From positions 1-24,903 of the forward strand of contig JADIIX010000226.1 of assembly GCA_027604505.1 (NCBI GenBank): a stretch of DNA of 24,903 nt, written 5' to 3'. The position numbers were made by a program, and so were the translations under genes. Source of the DNA: Gonapodya sp. JEL0774 (Eukaryota > Monoblepharomycota > Monoblepharidomycetes > Monoblepharidales > Gonapodyaceae). This document shows positions 10,047 through 23,475 of this stretch, piece by piece; position 1 is the stretch's first letter; each line of letters begins with the position of its first letter. The notes under the pieces were generated by a model. It did not search any database and was not told where the DNA came from. It was given only the letters and a program-made list of their open reading frames with translations.

Positions 10047-12789
10047 ATGGATAATGAGTCGCAAACTCAGAGTCGCGATTTGGTGCTTAATGAATGGTCG
10101 GACTTGCCCCGCCCACTTCGCATTCTTCCAGGGAACGTGTTTCCCAAGTTCTCACCTGTGGTTGCATCAGCCTCGTCGCTTTTGCAGTTCCCCTCCATGC
10201 AACCTCCAACAGATATGGAAAATGAAGCGGACAGGCTTCGCGCGTTGCGCAGCATGAACGCGCCGAAGAAGAACCGAACGTTCTCAAACTCCTCTGGGGG
10301 AGTCTCTGTGGTGTTTGACCACAATCGCTCACTCCTCGGACGATTATCTGGTCAGCTATCATTCCAAAGCAAATTGACAAACGAAGGGAGCCAGCGTCGA
10401 CTTACTCGTGGAAAGGGTACTCTCAAAAAAATGCAAGTAGAGTCGGCAAGTTCGGGACTTATGGCACTCTTTAGCCCCACTTCCGCACAGTCTAGAGATG
10501 TTGGTGATCCGCTTTTGGGTGGCGAGGACATGGACAGAGCGTTCGCCTCGCCTTACAGCGAAGCTGAGGACGTTGCACTTCAGTCAGGCAATGACCTTCC
10601 ATGCCGAGACCTGTCTGATCCTACGGGAACAGAAGACGAAAACCAGTTGATGGAGCGGGGTGGACCATACTTTGCTGGGCCAGAAGCGATTGCCTCAGGC
10701 TTTTCTGATGACGAAAGCGATGACGGGTCCGTCTCGGAGTCGGACGATGAGAGTCCCGACAAATCGGCCCTCCTCGATGATGTCGCACGGGGAACCGTTG
10801 CGACAACGCAACTTAGCCCAGACGAACTACTGCAAATGATTGAGTTGGATGACGCTCCCCGTGGGAACATGACTCAACACTACGCGGTGCTCGGCTCCGA
10901 ACACAATTCAAAATCCCGAAAAAGGTCCAAACTCAGTACTCATCGACTCTCTAAATGTCTAAGATCTCGCTTCCCCTACCCATTTCGTCTCTCGTTACCT
11001 CTGGTCGTGGAATGTTTCCCTTCAATGATTATTTCGATGTCGGTGACCTTTGTGGGTATCTTTTCACAACCCAAGTTTACTTCTCTGCCCACTCTTAGAT
11101 CAGCACTTCTTCTCGCCGGGGAGCTCTTTGACATTCAAGAGAAGTCATGGAACGTTTTCCAGAAACTACCCGGTTTGACCGTCTTAGTTCCGATTTTGCT
11201 CAATTTGTGAGTCCATCCCACCAGTGATGGGACGGGGCCGAGAGAAAGAAAAAGCTACTCGCAAGCATTCTGAACCAGTCTATCGCTAATAGGAAAGGAA
11301 ACTTGGAACTTAACCTTGCAGCACGGTTGGGCAGCGAAGTAGCCCGTGGTAATCTCAAGTTCGGGTTCGCTGGTGTTGGTATCATTGGAGACCAGGAGCG
11401 AGCAGCACGGCGGCGGGTTATCTGGGGCAATCTTTGTTTGTTGCAGCTACAAAGTGTGGTTGTGGGCACTCTTGCAGGTTCGGCTCAATCTCTAGTACTT
11501 CGTTGACAAACACGTCATGATTCAGGGCCCTCTAGGGTTTGTATCCTGGCTTATCATTCTTGCCACCGGGAAAGGAGACTTGAGCGTCACTGAAATAATG
11601 ATCATGATAACCGCTTCCATCGTCTCGTCATCGCTGACGGCTTTGTTTATGTGAGCCTCTTCGTCCGGCTAGACTGCGCTTTCGATTTGAAAAATCGCTA
11701 TATCTGCATTCTTCTCTTCAAAGGGGAATGTTCATGATCGTTCTTGTTGTGGCGGCGCTATGGCTCCGGTGCGACCCTGACAACCTGCTTATTCCCATCG
11801 CTGGTGAGGGCACTCAACTACAACAAAGCACGGCGCTGATTGAAAGTTCTTCTTCCCGCGTACCTCGCCTATAATAGCCGCCTTTGGAGATCTCGCAACT
11901 CTCTTAATTTTGGGCCTTTCTGGTCAGTTCCTACTTTTCTCGGAAACGGTTTTCGATGATCAGCCCAGGATGAGTTGGGCGACCGGCTTGACAACAAATG
12001 CTTGCTTCGCTGCATGGGCGCTCAGCACTGTACCTTGCTTAATCGTAGCATTGAAAAACCAAGTACGTGACATCACATTGATTGAGCGTTCATTGGAGGC
12101 TTGACCAACCACCGAGAACACTCCACTCCCCTCATAGCACGTTCGCCATGCAATTGCTCCAATGTCATGGCTTCCGTTTCTTGTGTCGGTGGGAATCTCC
12201 AGTAGCGCAGGGTTTTTGCTCGAGAATTTTGTCGGGAGGTTTAATGAGCTGGCGGTGCTCATACCGGTGCTTAACGGTATGTTCAGCGTTCTGATCTGCA
12301 TCTTGTCAGTCGGTCAACAGCTGCTCTCTCATTCTCCCCCTTCCCTCCTCCTCGTTTGGATGTCTCACCCCCGTCACAACACTGTTCATGTTGTACCACA
12401 CAGGTATAGTGGGGAACCTCGTCTCTGTGACAGTGTCTCGTGCGTCGTCCCGGTTGCATTCGGGCCGGCGAGAAAGTCACCATCTGACCGAGGCGACAAT
12501 GAACTACTTGAACATCACCTGTCAACTTCTTGTTCTATTTGCTGTGGGGCTGTTCCGGGTTGTTCAGGTCACCCTCTTCTTTAGTATAGGCTATTTGGTG
12601 GCATCGGTGCTGATGCTGGTACCTTTGTTGCGAGTTCAGCGGCTGTTTGTTGCTTTTTTGTGGAGGAGGAAGCTGGATCCCGACAACCATGCTCTCCCCT
12701 ATCTGACAAGTTTGTGCGATGCATTGGGAACTCTGCTCATGGTTGGGTTGTTTACCGTATTGGTAGCAATAGGTGACCGTGTGACGTGA
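10047..12789 (+). CDS. SLC41/MgtE-type magnesium (divalent cation) transporter
   Basis: Eight exons (10047-11055, 11104-11206, 11293-11477, 11536-11650, 11724-11803, 11878-12062, 12138-12276, 12404-12789) give 733 residues. The membrane part contains the duplicated MgtE/SLC41 unit: KGNLELNLAARLG near residues 372-384, and PVLNGIVGNLVSVTVSRASS near 602-621. Also present are CDPDNLLIPIAAAFGDLATL and, near the C-terminus, KLDPDNHALPYLTSLCDALG. These acidic, Asn-rich helices form the ion path in the family, whose members move Mg2+ across plasma or organelle membranes. The first ~315 residues are predicted cytosolic, low in complexity, with acidic Ser/Asp clusters (DDESDDGSVSESDDESPD). ATG 10047 is the first in-frame ATG. 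Intron 1 is only 48 nt and in frame, and removing it restores the helix length seen in human SLC41A1. Membrane location and ion preference are inferred. Confidence 0.9.
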
Positions 12790-12834
12790 CAGTAGAGAAG
12801 TAGATGATTACTGTGCACTACAAAATGTAGTGCT

Positions 12835-13786
12835 CTAATGGTTGCGGTATCTTGCCATCAGTCCTTCCATTGAGTCAATGTTACCTCGGTCAGGTGACCG
12901 GGATCTGGATCTTCTACGAGAAGAACTAGGAGTTACAGAACTCAAGACGCGTTGAAGCAGATCGGTAGCGAGCTGTATTTTGTGCATCATCAGGAGGAAT
13001 CATAAGGACCCAAGAAACGGCGGAACATACGTTCTCTGCGACTTCCATTTCAAGGTCTCTGGTGAAATTTTCCTCCAGATGATCGGGCATTCCTAAGAGT
13101 ACCGAGATTTGGTGGGTAGAACCCTGCTCAGCATTCATCTGCGACGGTGGTTCGAGCCGCCCCAAATCTCTCAGTGGATATCCTCGTCTTTGTAGTCCTT
13201 CAATGATATCACGCTCAGGGTCATATGAGAGTTCAGAAGCATCGGGCCGAAAAAATGAGATTGGTGGTAACTCGGCCCTGGTGGAGGTTCCCCGCGAAGC
13301 ATTTCCAGCGGTTGATAAGGGCAACCTGCCACTGTCTGGATAAGGCGGTGATCCAGGTGGCGTAGGTACCGCGGGTGTGCTCGCTATTTCTGCCCGTGTG
13401 AAAGTTGAGTCAGCCAGGTGCCGGTCAGTTCTGCCTCCTCTTCCGTTTGTTTCCATCAACGATCCCCAAAGAACATCCAAAACAACCTCACGCTGACCAA
13501 GTGTCATGTCAGCGAACCACGTCTCCAGAAATCGGACCAGATCGCGTGGAGACAATGCTCGAACCCGCGAAACGACAGTGGATATAGGGTCAGCAGGTAG
13601 AGGAAGCATAGTTCTCGAAGCTATAGGAGCGTCTGGTGTCATGTATGCATCCAGTGGATCCGACAAGCCTCCGAATGTTCGAGAGCGGCCCACTCGAGAT
13701 TCAACAATCCTGGCAGCACTTGCGCTTGATGGTTGACGAATATCTGAATGAGATTCCGTCGAATAAAATGTTACTGGAAGACCCAT
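12835..13786 (-). CDS. Unrecognised protein with SR-type C-terminal tail
   Basis: Two exons (13031-13786, 12835-12972) with a phase-0 intron of 58 nt give 297 residues. I do not recognise a family. Residues 60-110 are predicted helical (SPRDLVRFLETWFADMTLGQ). A Pro/Ser/Thr-rich linker follows, then an acidic stretch (LEENFTRDLEMEVAEN) continuing across the intron into LATDLLQRVLSS. The end carries an SRRRSRSRSPDRG segment at about 270-282, the type phosphorylated by SR-protein kinases and often found in splicing-linked nuclear proteins. Without the intron the frame ends in unconvincing sequence. The start is the first ATG of the open frame; a later in-frame ATG is possible. Its stop lies 45 nt from the stop of the convergent transporter gene. 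Confidence 0.62.
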
Positions 13787-14201
13787 TGGAGCTATTAGAG
13801 CGGTTCTGCGACGGAAATGTATGGGGGCAAAGACTTGAAAGTAAGATCCAAGAGTGGGCTCTCGCCTTAGTTCGGTATTGAATCGTCAAAAATTGATAGC
13901 TTGATAGATGTAGCTTAGGTTGTGCCAATTTTGCCCTGTTTGAACAATAAATAATTGCGAAGGATGTTTTGGACAGAAGGAGCTTCGCTGGAAGGTTGGC
14001 CGCTGGCCTTCCAGCGAACTCCAAACCGAACCACGAGATCAAACCGATTGCACCTCAACAACGTACAGGATCATGCATTCATACTCTAAGGGAACCACAC
14101 CAAACAGACGTCCACATGCAGGTATCGCCTAACCACACAACTCCCCATTTCTCGTGCTTCCTTCAACGAACCACTCGACGGGGGAAGCTGGGTCAAGGTG
14201 T
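13787..14201. other. Intergenic region upstream of the SR-tail gene, downstream of profilin
   Basis: Both flanking genes run leftward, so this 415-nt region should hold the profilin 3' end and the promoter of the SR-tail gene. It contains the inverted repeat at 13984-14018. A minus-strand open frame at 13701-14042 overlaps the neighbouring coding region and has no recognisable domain. Confidence 0.4.
13984..14018. repeat. Perfect 12-bp inverted repeat with 11-nt loop
   Basis: Left arm 13984-13995 (ttcgctggaagg) and right arm 14007-14018 (ccttccagcgaa) are exact reverse complements around an 11-nt spacer that itself contains a GGCC-type core. It lies about 185 nt beyond the profilin stop codon and about 200 nt upstream of the next gene's ATG. 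It could be an mRNA 3'-end hairpin, a protein-binding palindrome, or the trace of a small mobile element. Confidence 0.7.
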
Positions 14202-15499
14202 TCACTGAAAATCAAGTGGGGAGGAGTGAGAACGATCATGAACGCCATTCAGTGCGCACATAACTTTCATTGGAACAATCGCATTCCTTTCCAACTTTCG
14301 TCCACTTGAAGAAAATGACGTGATTCGTGGAGCAAGCTATCAATCCATGTTGTGCCGCAACTAACGGGAGCTACCCATTCAAGACAGATGTACCCAACCA
14401 CTTGCTTACTCACGTAGGACACGCTGATCAAGTAATCAGCCAAATCTTCAACAGTCTTCGTGGCTTGGCCAGGTTGTATCCCCTCCGCGTACACTCCCAC
14501 AATAACTGATCCGAAACCAGTAGAAATGGTTCACCGAATGAAATAACAATTTCTTTCAGGACTGATCTCACCGGCCATCTTAGTCTTTACACAGATGACG
14601 CCGCCGGCACCTTGCTTCCCATAAATCGAGCGGTCGTCAGCCCTCAAGCAGAAATACTACGAGTCAAAGCCACGACGTGATACAGAATGAACAAGTTCCA
14701 TTTCGTAGTGTTAGAAGAAAATTCATGTTTCGGGTGAGTCGGAGACAGAGAATGAGGAGCCAAACAATGTGAACCGAACGACAAACTTTGCGTTAGCCAA
14801 AAATCTCACTTAAACCACATGGCTGCGAAGTACCAGCCCTACATGAAGCGGCTTACGTTCATCGCTCCACTTACCTTGACACCCTGGATGAAGATACCGC
14901 TGGCTCGAAGTCCGGAGGCATCCTTGAACCCGGCAATGAGGTTCTTGATTTCAGGGCCGCTGATCTGTCAAGCATAAAGCGCGAGAAGGTTAAAAGTGTA
15001 GTCGTACATAGATTATAGAAAGTCAGATGTAACGAGATCCGGTAGCCAACAAGAAGGGCAGTGTTTGGGTTTTCACCAAGACGAACGACAAGGAGAAATC
15101 CGAATCGCGGACATTCTTAACAGGAAAGGCACCATCTCATCGCAGATCATTGATCCAAGTTAAGTCCACTGCCGAGAGAGAGTCCGGAAATTCCATGTCT
15201 CGGGGTTCAGGGTGTGTTGTCGGTTGATTTCGCCTTGAGACTTCCTCTGCCATCGTTGGGATGAATTCAATATCTCAAGGCAGTACCCAGGGATGATTAC
15301 TTCGCGACGATCCCGAAAACGGGCTGCCAGACCATCAGTGTGGCATATTCCACGGAATTCTGTCTGCCCCTCCGGCGAACAGACTCACGCTGAAGCCTGC
15401 GGAAGTGGCCCACAGGGTCCCGTCGTGTCCATGGATCGCAGCCTTGGTAACGAGCTTGGTTCCGACAAGGTTTGCGTCGACGTACTGCTGCCACGACAT
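14202..15499 (-). CDS. Profilin
   Basis: Five exons (15389-15499, 14875-14964, 14572-14656, 14414-14505, 14202-14204) encode 126 residues, the same length as yeast profilin. Hallmarks are the N-terminal [14 protein letters not shown], the internal [27 protein letters not shown], the near-invariant [17 protein letters not shown], and the C-terminal [20 protein letters not shown]. Profilin binds monomeric actin and proline-rich ligands such as formins, and promotes nucleotide exchange on actin in the cytosol. Introns are 424, 218, 66 and 209 nt, long for this neighbourhood. The last exon as modelled is just the stop codon TGA after a strong pyrimidine-rich acceptor. Reading through the last donor would instead add 27 residues untypical of profilins. 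The first four exons are secure; the terminal junction is inferred from family length. Confidence 0.93.
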
Positions 15500-15807
15500 T
15501 GTTTGGTTGGGTCAGAAGGAAATGAATGAGCGGGACTTCATATAGTCAGTTTGCACGAGTGGCGCAAACAGTGCATGTAACACAACCAATCCCAACCATA
15601 TAGCACTCCTTGAGAAAAGCAATATGCATTTACTAGGTACTTCTGTGGCAATGCTGTCTAGCGGTGGTGGTGACTTTCGACGACAACCCGTTAGTGAGAG
15701 AAGCTGCATCTGAGTCAACGCAAAAGGAGACTGCTGCCCTGCACTTTGCGACATTATTTGATAGCGCAGTTTCGTCATTCATGTTGTCTTTATGTATGTA
15801 CACCACA
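15500..15807. promoter_or_regulatory. Profilin upstream region and 3' end of the neighbouring gene
   Basis: This 308-nt gap between two leftward genes should contain the profilin promoter and leader plus the neighbour's 3' untranslated end. I see no specific motif, RNA gene or repeat. Short open frames here lack recognisable features. Confidence 0.35.
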
Positions 15808-18800
15808 TCACGACTTCCCTTTCGAATTCTTCGATATCTTCTCGGCATTCACCTTTGCTGGTCCCTCCTTCCCGTTTAGCTCCCCATTTTTTTTTTCTTT
15901 TCCGCCTTTCCCACCTTTCACGATCTCCCGTGGTCGCGGCAGAGAAGCCAACGGTGTCGGAGATGCCGGGCGCTCTGACTCTGAGTCGGTTATAGTGTCC
16001 GATTCAGTGAGAATCTCCGAATCCGAGGCAGAATTGTCGCTGTCAGACCGTTCAACCAAATACTCAGTTACTCGTTGGTGCCATACTCGATCAGGCAGAC
16101 TTGGCTCACCTCTCCCTAACCCCTTTCCCACCCTTTTTCTTCCCCTTCTTCTTGCTCTGACCCAGAACAGCGGTTTCCGGCAAAAAAGTCCGCGCTATTT
16201 CCTCGGGTGACAACGTGGATGCGGGTGGAGGCTTTTTGGTTGGTGTGGTTGGTGTGGTTGGAGGTGGTGTTGGAAGGAAGCCGAGAGACAATGCGTCTGC
16301 CATAATGCAATATTTTGACAAGAGGGGGAAACATCAGGCTCAACATTATATCCCAAAAACACCATACACCAGCAAATCCCACGCCACAATACCCACAATC
16401 AGATCCCAGATCAATACCCTTCGCCTGTTCCTCCTTTCTGTCTTCTGGGGCCTGGACCGCCAAATCGTCAGCGGACGGCGTCAAAGGGCCGACCCAAGGA
16501 GCTGGTCGAGGAATCTGTGGAATTTTGAACGGGTACAGGGGGGCAACTTGCTTTTCTGTGACGAGTCTGTTGGTATGTCAGTAAACAAGAGGGAGTGGGG
16601 ATCAACCATTCAGCGATCAATTATGGCCGTGGATTGAGCTATACATGCAAGAGCTTACCTCAATTGCCTCAACAACTTATCCCAACCTTGCAAGCTGCCC
16701 AAAACACTCCTCAAGTAACCGTCTCTGGACTCCCTCTCCGCACCCAACCTAACCTCATTTAAGACGAGGATCATATGTCCTCTCAATTCTTTGTACTCGT
16801 TGTCATCAAATGCTTCGACGATCCGGGGAAGGAGTTTACACTTGCTTAACACAGAGCGGAGTGAGGGATGTGGCTGGGTGAGTGAAGTTGGGGGGTGATG
16901 AACGAGCAGATGGAAGAGTTTGTAGAATAGGCTGAGATATTGTGAATTGTGTCTGGTAGGTTGATCGGGCCGGTTTTGGCGATCCAGTAAAATTAATGTT
17001 ACCCAGTTACAGAGTGAGTCCTTTGCAGAGTAGAAAACTCCAAACAAGCGACGCACCTGTATTCGAAGAACCAATTCACTAATACTCTCCACGGCACAAC
17101 AACAAACGGATCCAACAAAACCCCCTCCGCAGACTCCTCGCCGAGCCTCTCCGCCTCTTTCCTCCGCGCGTCAACAATCTTCTCGGCACAGTGGCGAACA
17201 ACTTCGTGGATGATTTCAAGGATTTGCATGCGGAGGTACGTGAAAGGTTTCTTCACCTGATAGGCAGGGAGTTTTATGCTTTCAATTCGCAGAGAAACGT
17301 AGGTGTGAGACATCAAACAAACAAAAAATAAATAGAGAGACAATGGAGTGCTCAAATGGATATGTACCTCCCTTCCACGTCCCCCTTGAAGTTGCCTAGT
17401 TGCAGCGCATTACACAGATCTGTCAGTTTTGTCGCTAACGCCGACAGCACTTGCAAGTAAAAGAGACGAGGGCGTAGACAGATCAACGTGACAATTTAGT
17501 TTCAACCACACCCTCATGATTGGCTCCGAACACGTACCTGCCCCTCGAAGGCCCCCCAGTTCGTTTCCAGCCCCTCCGACTCCCACAATATCCACATTCG
17601 CGACACCGGTGCCTTCTGTGAATGGTTTCGCTGCGGCCTCGTACGTCCGACGGCTCACGAGCGCGTCCAAAACCTGCAGTGCCGCACGGTGGTGGGATGG
17701 ATCCGTTGTTTTGGATGTGAGGATCTGGTGAAACAATAGCACCCAAACATCCGAGACGATAAATCAATTTTATCCTACAAAACACGCATTAATACCAAAA
17801 TCGCGGACAAACTACTCACATCAACCACACCAGCAACCCACAAACTTGCTCTCGCAACGACCGGCTCGAACAACCCCGCGCTCACAGGGTCGTCCCCTTG
17901 CTTGGCAGTGTCGTCAGCAACCCTGGCTACCAATTCTGCGCAACCAAGCGAAACTGCAGGCGACTCGTGTGAGAGGAGCCGGATGGCCTGGAGAGATTCG
18001 ACCAAAATTTATATCTTCAACGTTGTATACCGTGACAACTGCGACTGACCTCCCCAACAACATCCTCTTGTGCCCATCTTTCAACAGCTTCACGAGCAAC
18101 TTTGCGATGTCTATTGTCAACACCTGCACAGGTGAGTGCTGATATGGCCGCCTGAATAGCGCCACGATCTACTGCATAGCACAGGAGGTGGCGAACAAAG
18201 CTGCCCTCACCCATAAAGGCTGGCGAGCCGGACGAGAAGGGGGGAACTTGAGGGAGAGAGGTTAGACTTAAGGAGAGAGCGGGTAGGAGAGTTGCAGGAG
18301 TACGGCGGAGTAGGGGCGGTATGAGGAGAGCAAGGTGGTGGAACGAACCGCAGGAGGAAGGGTGGAGGATGGGGGCGAGTGCAGCCGCTGTTGGATACCA
18401 AGAGATGAGGGAGGGGATGGGTTTCCGTGAGTTGGAGAACGGAGAAATGCCACTCCGTATAAATTGAATCTCTGGTGAGTAACAGTTATGCACATTGAAA
18501 ACATATTCTTGCAAAAATCTGTTCACCGATGCATCTTCGAGAATCCATCCAGGCTTTAGGTCGTACCCTCTCAATTCCAACAGTTCAATTACACACTAGT
18601 CGCTACTCCAGTCCGACAACCTACCTACAACTACACCCCTGCCTTCCACAACTCTTCCTTCTACGATTCCATTCGCTGCGAGCGCCTCCGCCGCACTGAA
18701 GGCGCTCTTGGCTGCAGCTAAGTTCTCCCGACTGCGAGCCTCACGAGCAGCGAGGGCGTCGTCGAGAGTTTCATGTGTGGGAAAGAGGGATGAGAAAGGT

Positions 18801-19722
18801 GGCGGGGGTATGGATGGGGGCCGGGATATGTAGGAAAGGAATAGTGTCAACGTAGCTGTGGTGGGGATGGGTGGGAGCGGATTGAACGTATAAGTAATGA
18901 AAACCCACTTTCAAACCAGGGGAATTACTCCAAGGGTTGCTCAAGTCAGTAGATTCCTGGCGGTTTTTTGTCCACAAGCACCCATTACTTATGGACAATC
19001 TTCCAGTCCCTATCCACTTATCCGAAAACAATTGCAAACAATTAAATTAAGCGCTGCTCCAAACCTCGTTATGAGTGATTCCAATGCTTCCTTGCTTTGT
19101 TCAACTTTCACAACAAGGTTCATACTATCGCAATCACCTCATGCGAACTCGCACGAGACAGGTCCCCCAACCCACCATCGGGTTTGAGAGCGTCCGCAAC
19201 TCTCTCATCAATTTTTAATTTTTCCAAGTCGAGAAATGTTTCGATGACTCGTCGGCGAGCTTTGTCTCCTTCCTCAGGTGACGTAACTGCGACGGCATCA
19301 ATTAAGGCTGCCGTGAAAGCACTGACGAGTTTTGGATCATCTTTTGGAGTGGGACTGGATGAATTGAACCCAGTGAAAGCGGAGGCGAACGGTAGGCTGT
19401 TGGAAAGAGTAGAGAGAAGGGCAGGGAAGACAGCGTTCGCGTTGTTTATCGATATTTTCTTGATTTGAGATGGAGTTTCCAGAGTGGAAGTAAAGTGTAA
19501 TGTTCGTTATGCGGCGAGGAGAATGAACATCACAGTTTGATAGGCGAGAGAGTGCCAACAATAATCGGGCGAAGTGTTTCGGCATCAATAATTGCATGCA
19601 GACACAAAACATGCGACAGAGACACGAATTCTTTCCTGTGAGACTTGGTCGGGCTGTCCGGAAGTTCTCAATCTTCTCACCCGTTCGACCCCACTAGACA
19701 CCAGTTCCAACTCGTCGGCCAT
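15808..19722 (-). CDS. Large helical-repeat protein, possibly SAPS-like (SIT4/PP6-associated); N-terminal model incomplete
   Basis: Exons resolved with matching phases, in transcription order: 18050-18595, 17820-17987, 17538-17724, 17368-17449, 17057-17278, 16659-16952, 16418-16566, 16110-16296, 15808-16039. Upstream, 19681-19722 (MADELELVSSGVER), 19138-19458 and a piece near 18653-18850 (ETLDDALAAREARSR) look coding, but the 19138 junction to the next exon is not in phase, so an exon or splice site is missing. The protein is helical throughout. The segment VPWRVLVNWFFEYRHNSQYL, then SKCKLLPRIVEAF and YKELRGHMILVLNEVRL, recalls the order in SAPS-domain proteins that regulate SIT4/PP6 phosphatases. 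The tail has a Pro/Thr run (PTPPPTTPTTP), a Lys-rich patch, an acidic Ser cluster (SDNSASDSEILTESD) and a Lys-rich end. Family assignment is tentative; another ARM/HEAT-type protein is possible. Confidence 0.55.
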
Positions 19723-22616
<2,894 letters not shown>

Positions 22617-22722
22617 TGCTGGAGCACACGAGGCGCAGAGGAATGCAGCAATTATCTATGTACACGAAGTGACGATACATATGCAATCCACGCGCTGTTC
22701 ATGCCACCAAAAGTCCTTTGCT
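22617..22722. other. Convergent 3' intergenic region
   Basis: Only 106 nt separate the stop codons of the synthetase and DUF1697 genes, so their 3' untranslated regions probably overlap. No stem-loop or RNA gene is apparent. Confidence 0.4.
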
Positions 22723-23475
22723 TCATGGCACCCGCCGTTGTCGTTTAGACTGATTTTGGCTATAAACGACTGGTGAGGCTTTCCGCTTCTCTGTGACGGC
22801 ATCTTCAATGGTGTCTGCAGTAGAGATCGTCGCGCCGTGGTTGGCCACCGTCAATTTCTTTCCCATTCCAGCTTGGGACTCCTTCACCACCTCTTCAGCA
22901 AGCTGAATCAATTTTGTTATGGTGTTCCAATTTCGGGCCGTGACATCAAACCCCACCACTTTCTCGAACTTCTTGAAAGGAAACTTCGAGGCACCCACAC
23001 CATTTGGATGGTATGCATATATGTGACGCCCGCTGGGGTGGAAAGATATTCGCTCGTTGGTGGGGGATTTCTGCGCCAGCTGTAGGACCTCCTCCTCCAC
23101 CTGTGCGGAGAGCGGGGAGCCGGTGGAGCTACGGGGACTTCCCAGCTTGATGAAGTAAACGTGCAATTTTTTCGGATCCAAGTCAGACTCTCCCCACGGC
23201 ATATCGCGTACAACGTCCCTCAATTCCCCCGAATCTCGAACCACGGTCGGCACGCTGAATCCAAATTCTCCTTCCACCAGTTCTGTGATTCGATTTTGCT
23301 CCTCTTGTTCTGACAATGGATCACTTGGAGTTACGTAGACGCAATTCCCGGACTGGACGTATGTCTTCACGTTTGAGATTCCCAGCACACTTTTGAAAGC
23401 ATCTCGCAATCGGGACATGTTTAGAGGTTTCGATCCGCCGACGTTCACACCGCGCAAGAGCGCTATCCGAGCCAT
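22723..23475 (-). CDS. DUF1697 protein, intronless, possible bacterial origin
   Basis: A single uninterrupted frame of 250 residues. The start MARIALLRGVNVGGSKPLNM, the segments LRDAFKSVLGISNVKTYVQSGNCVY and LHVYFIKL, and the VTARNWNTITKLIQLA block are typical of DUF1697, a family common in bacteria and patchy in fungi. Biochemical function is unknown. Bacterial members as I recall them are near 180 residues. This one has about 45 extra at the C-terminus, after the ARNWNT block, ending in a basic cluster (SKRQRR) that could be a nuclear signal. All nine other genes in the window contain introns, so the single exon stands out and fits transfer from bacteria or a processed copy. ATG 23475 directly precedes the conserved start. 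The neighbour to the left is convergent and unrelated. Confidence 0.88.
   Translation of the reverse strand: MARIALLRGVNVGGSKPLNMSRLRDAFKSVLGISNVKTYVQSGNCVYVTPSDPLSEQEEQNRITELVEGEFGFSVPTVVRDSGELRDVVRDMPWGESDLDPKKLHVYFIKLGSPRSSTGSPLSAQVEEEVLQLAQKSPTNERISFHPSGRHIYAYHPNGVGASKFPFKKFEKVVGFDVTARNWNTITKLIQLAEEVVKESQAGMGKKLTVANHGATISTADTIEDAVTEKRKASPVVYSQNQSKRQRRVP

Noticed and set aside
13506-13736. Plus-strand open frame of 76 residues
   Set aside because: It is antisense to the SR-tail gene, lacks recognisable features and has no splice-linked continuation.
16215-16270. Short tandem GGTTGGTGT-type repeat taken as a microsatellite
   Set aside because: It is the complementary strand of the coding run for the Pro/Thr-rich tail of the helical-repeat protein.
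19097-19468. Plus-strand open frame of 123 residues
   Set aside because: It mirrors the minus-strand exon 19138-19458, which has a more protein-like sequence and in-phase splice sites.
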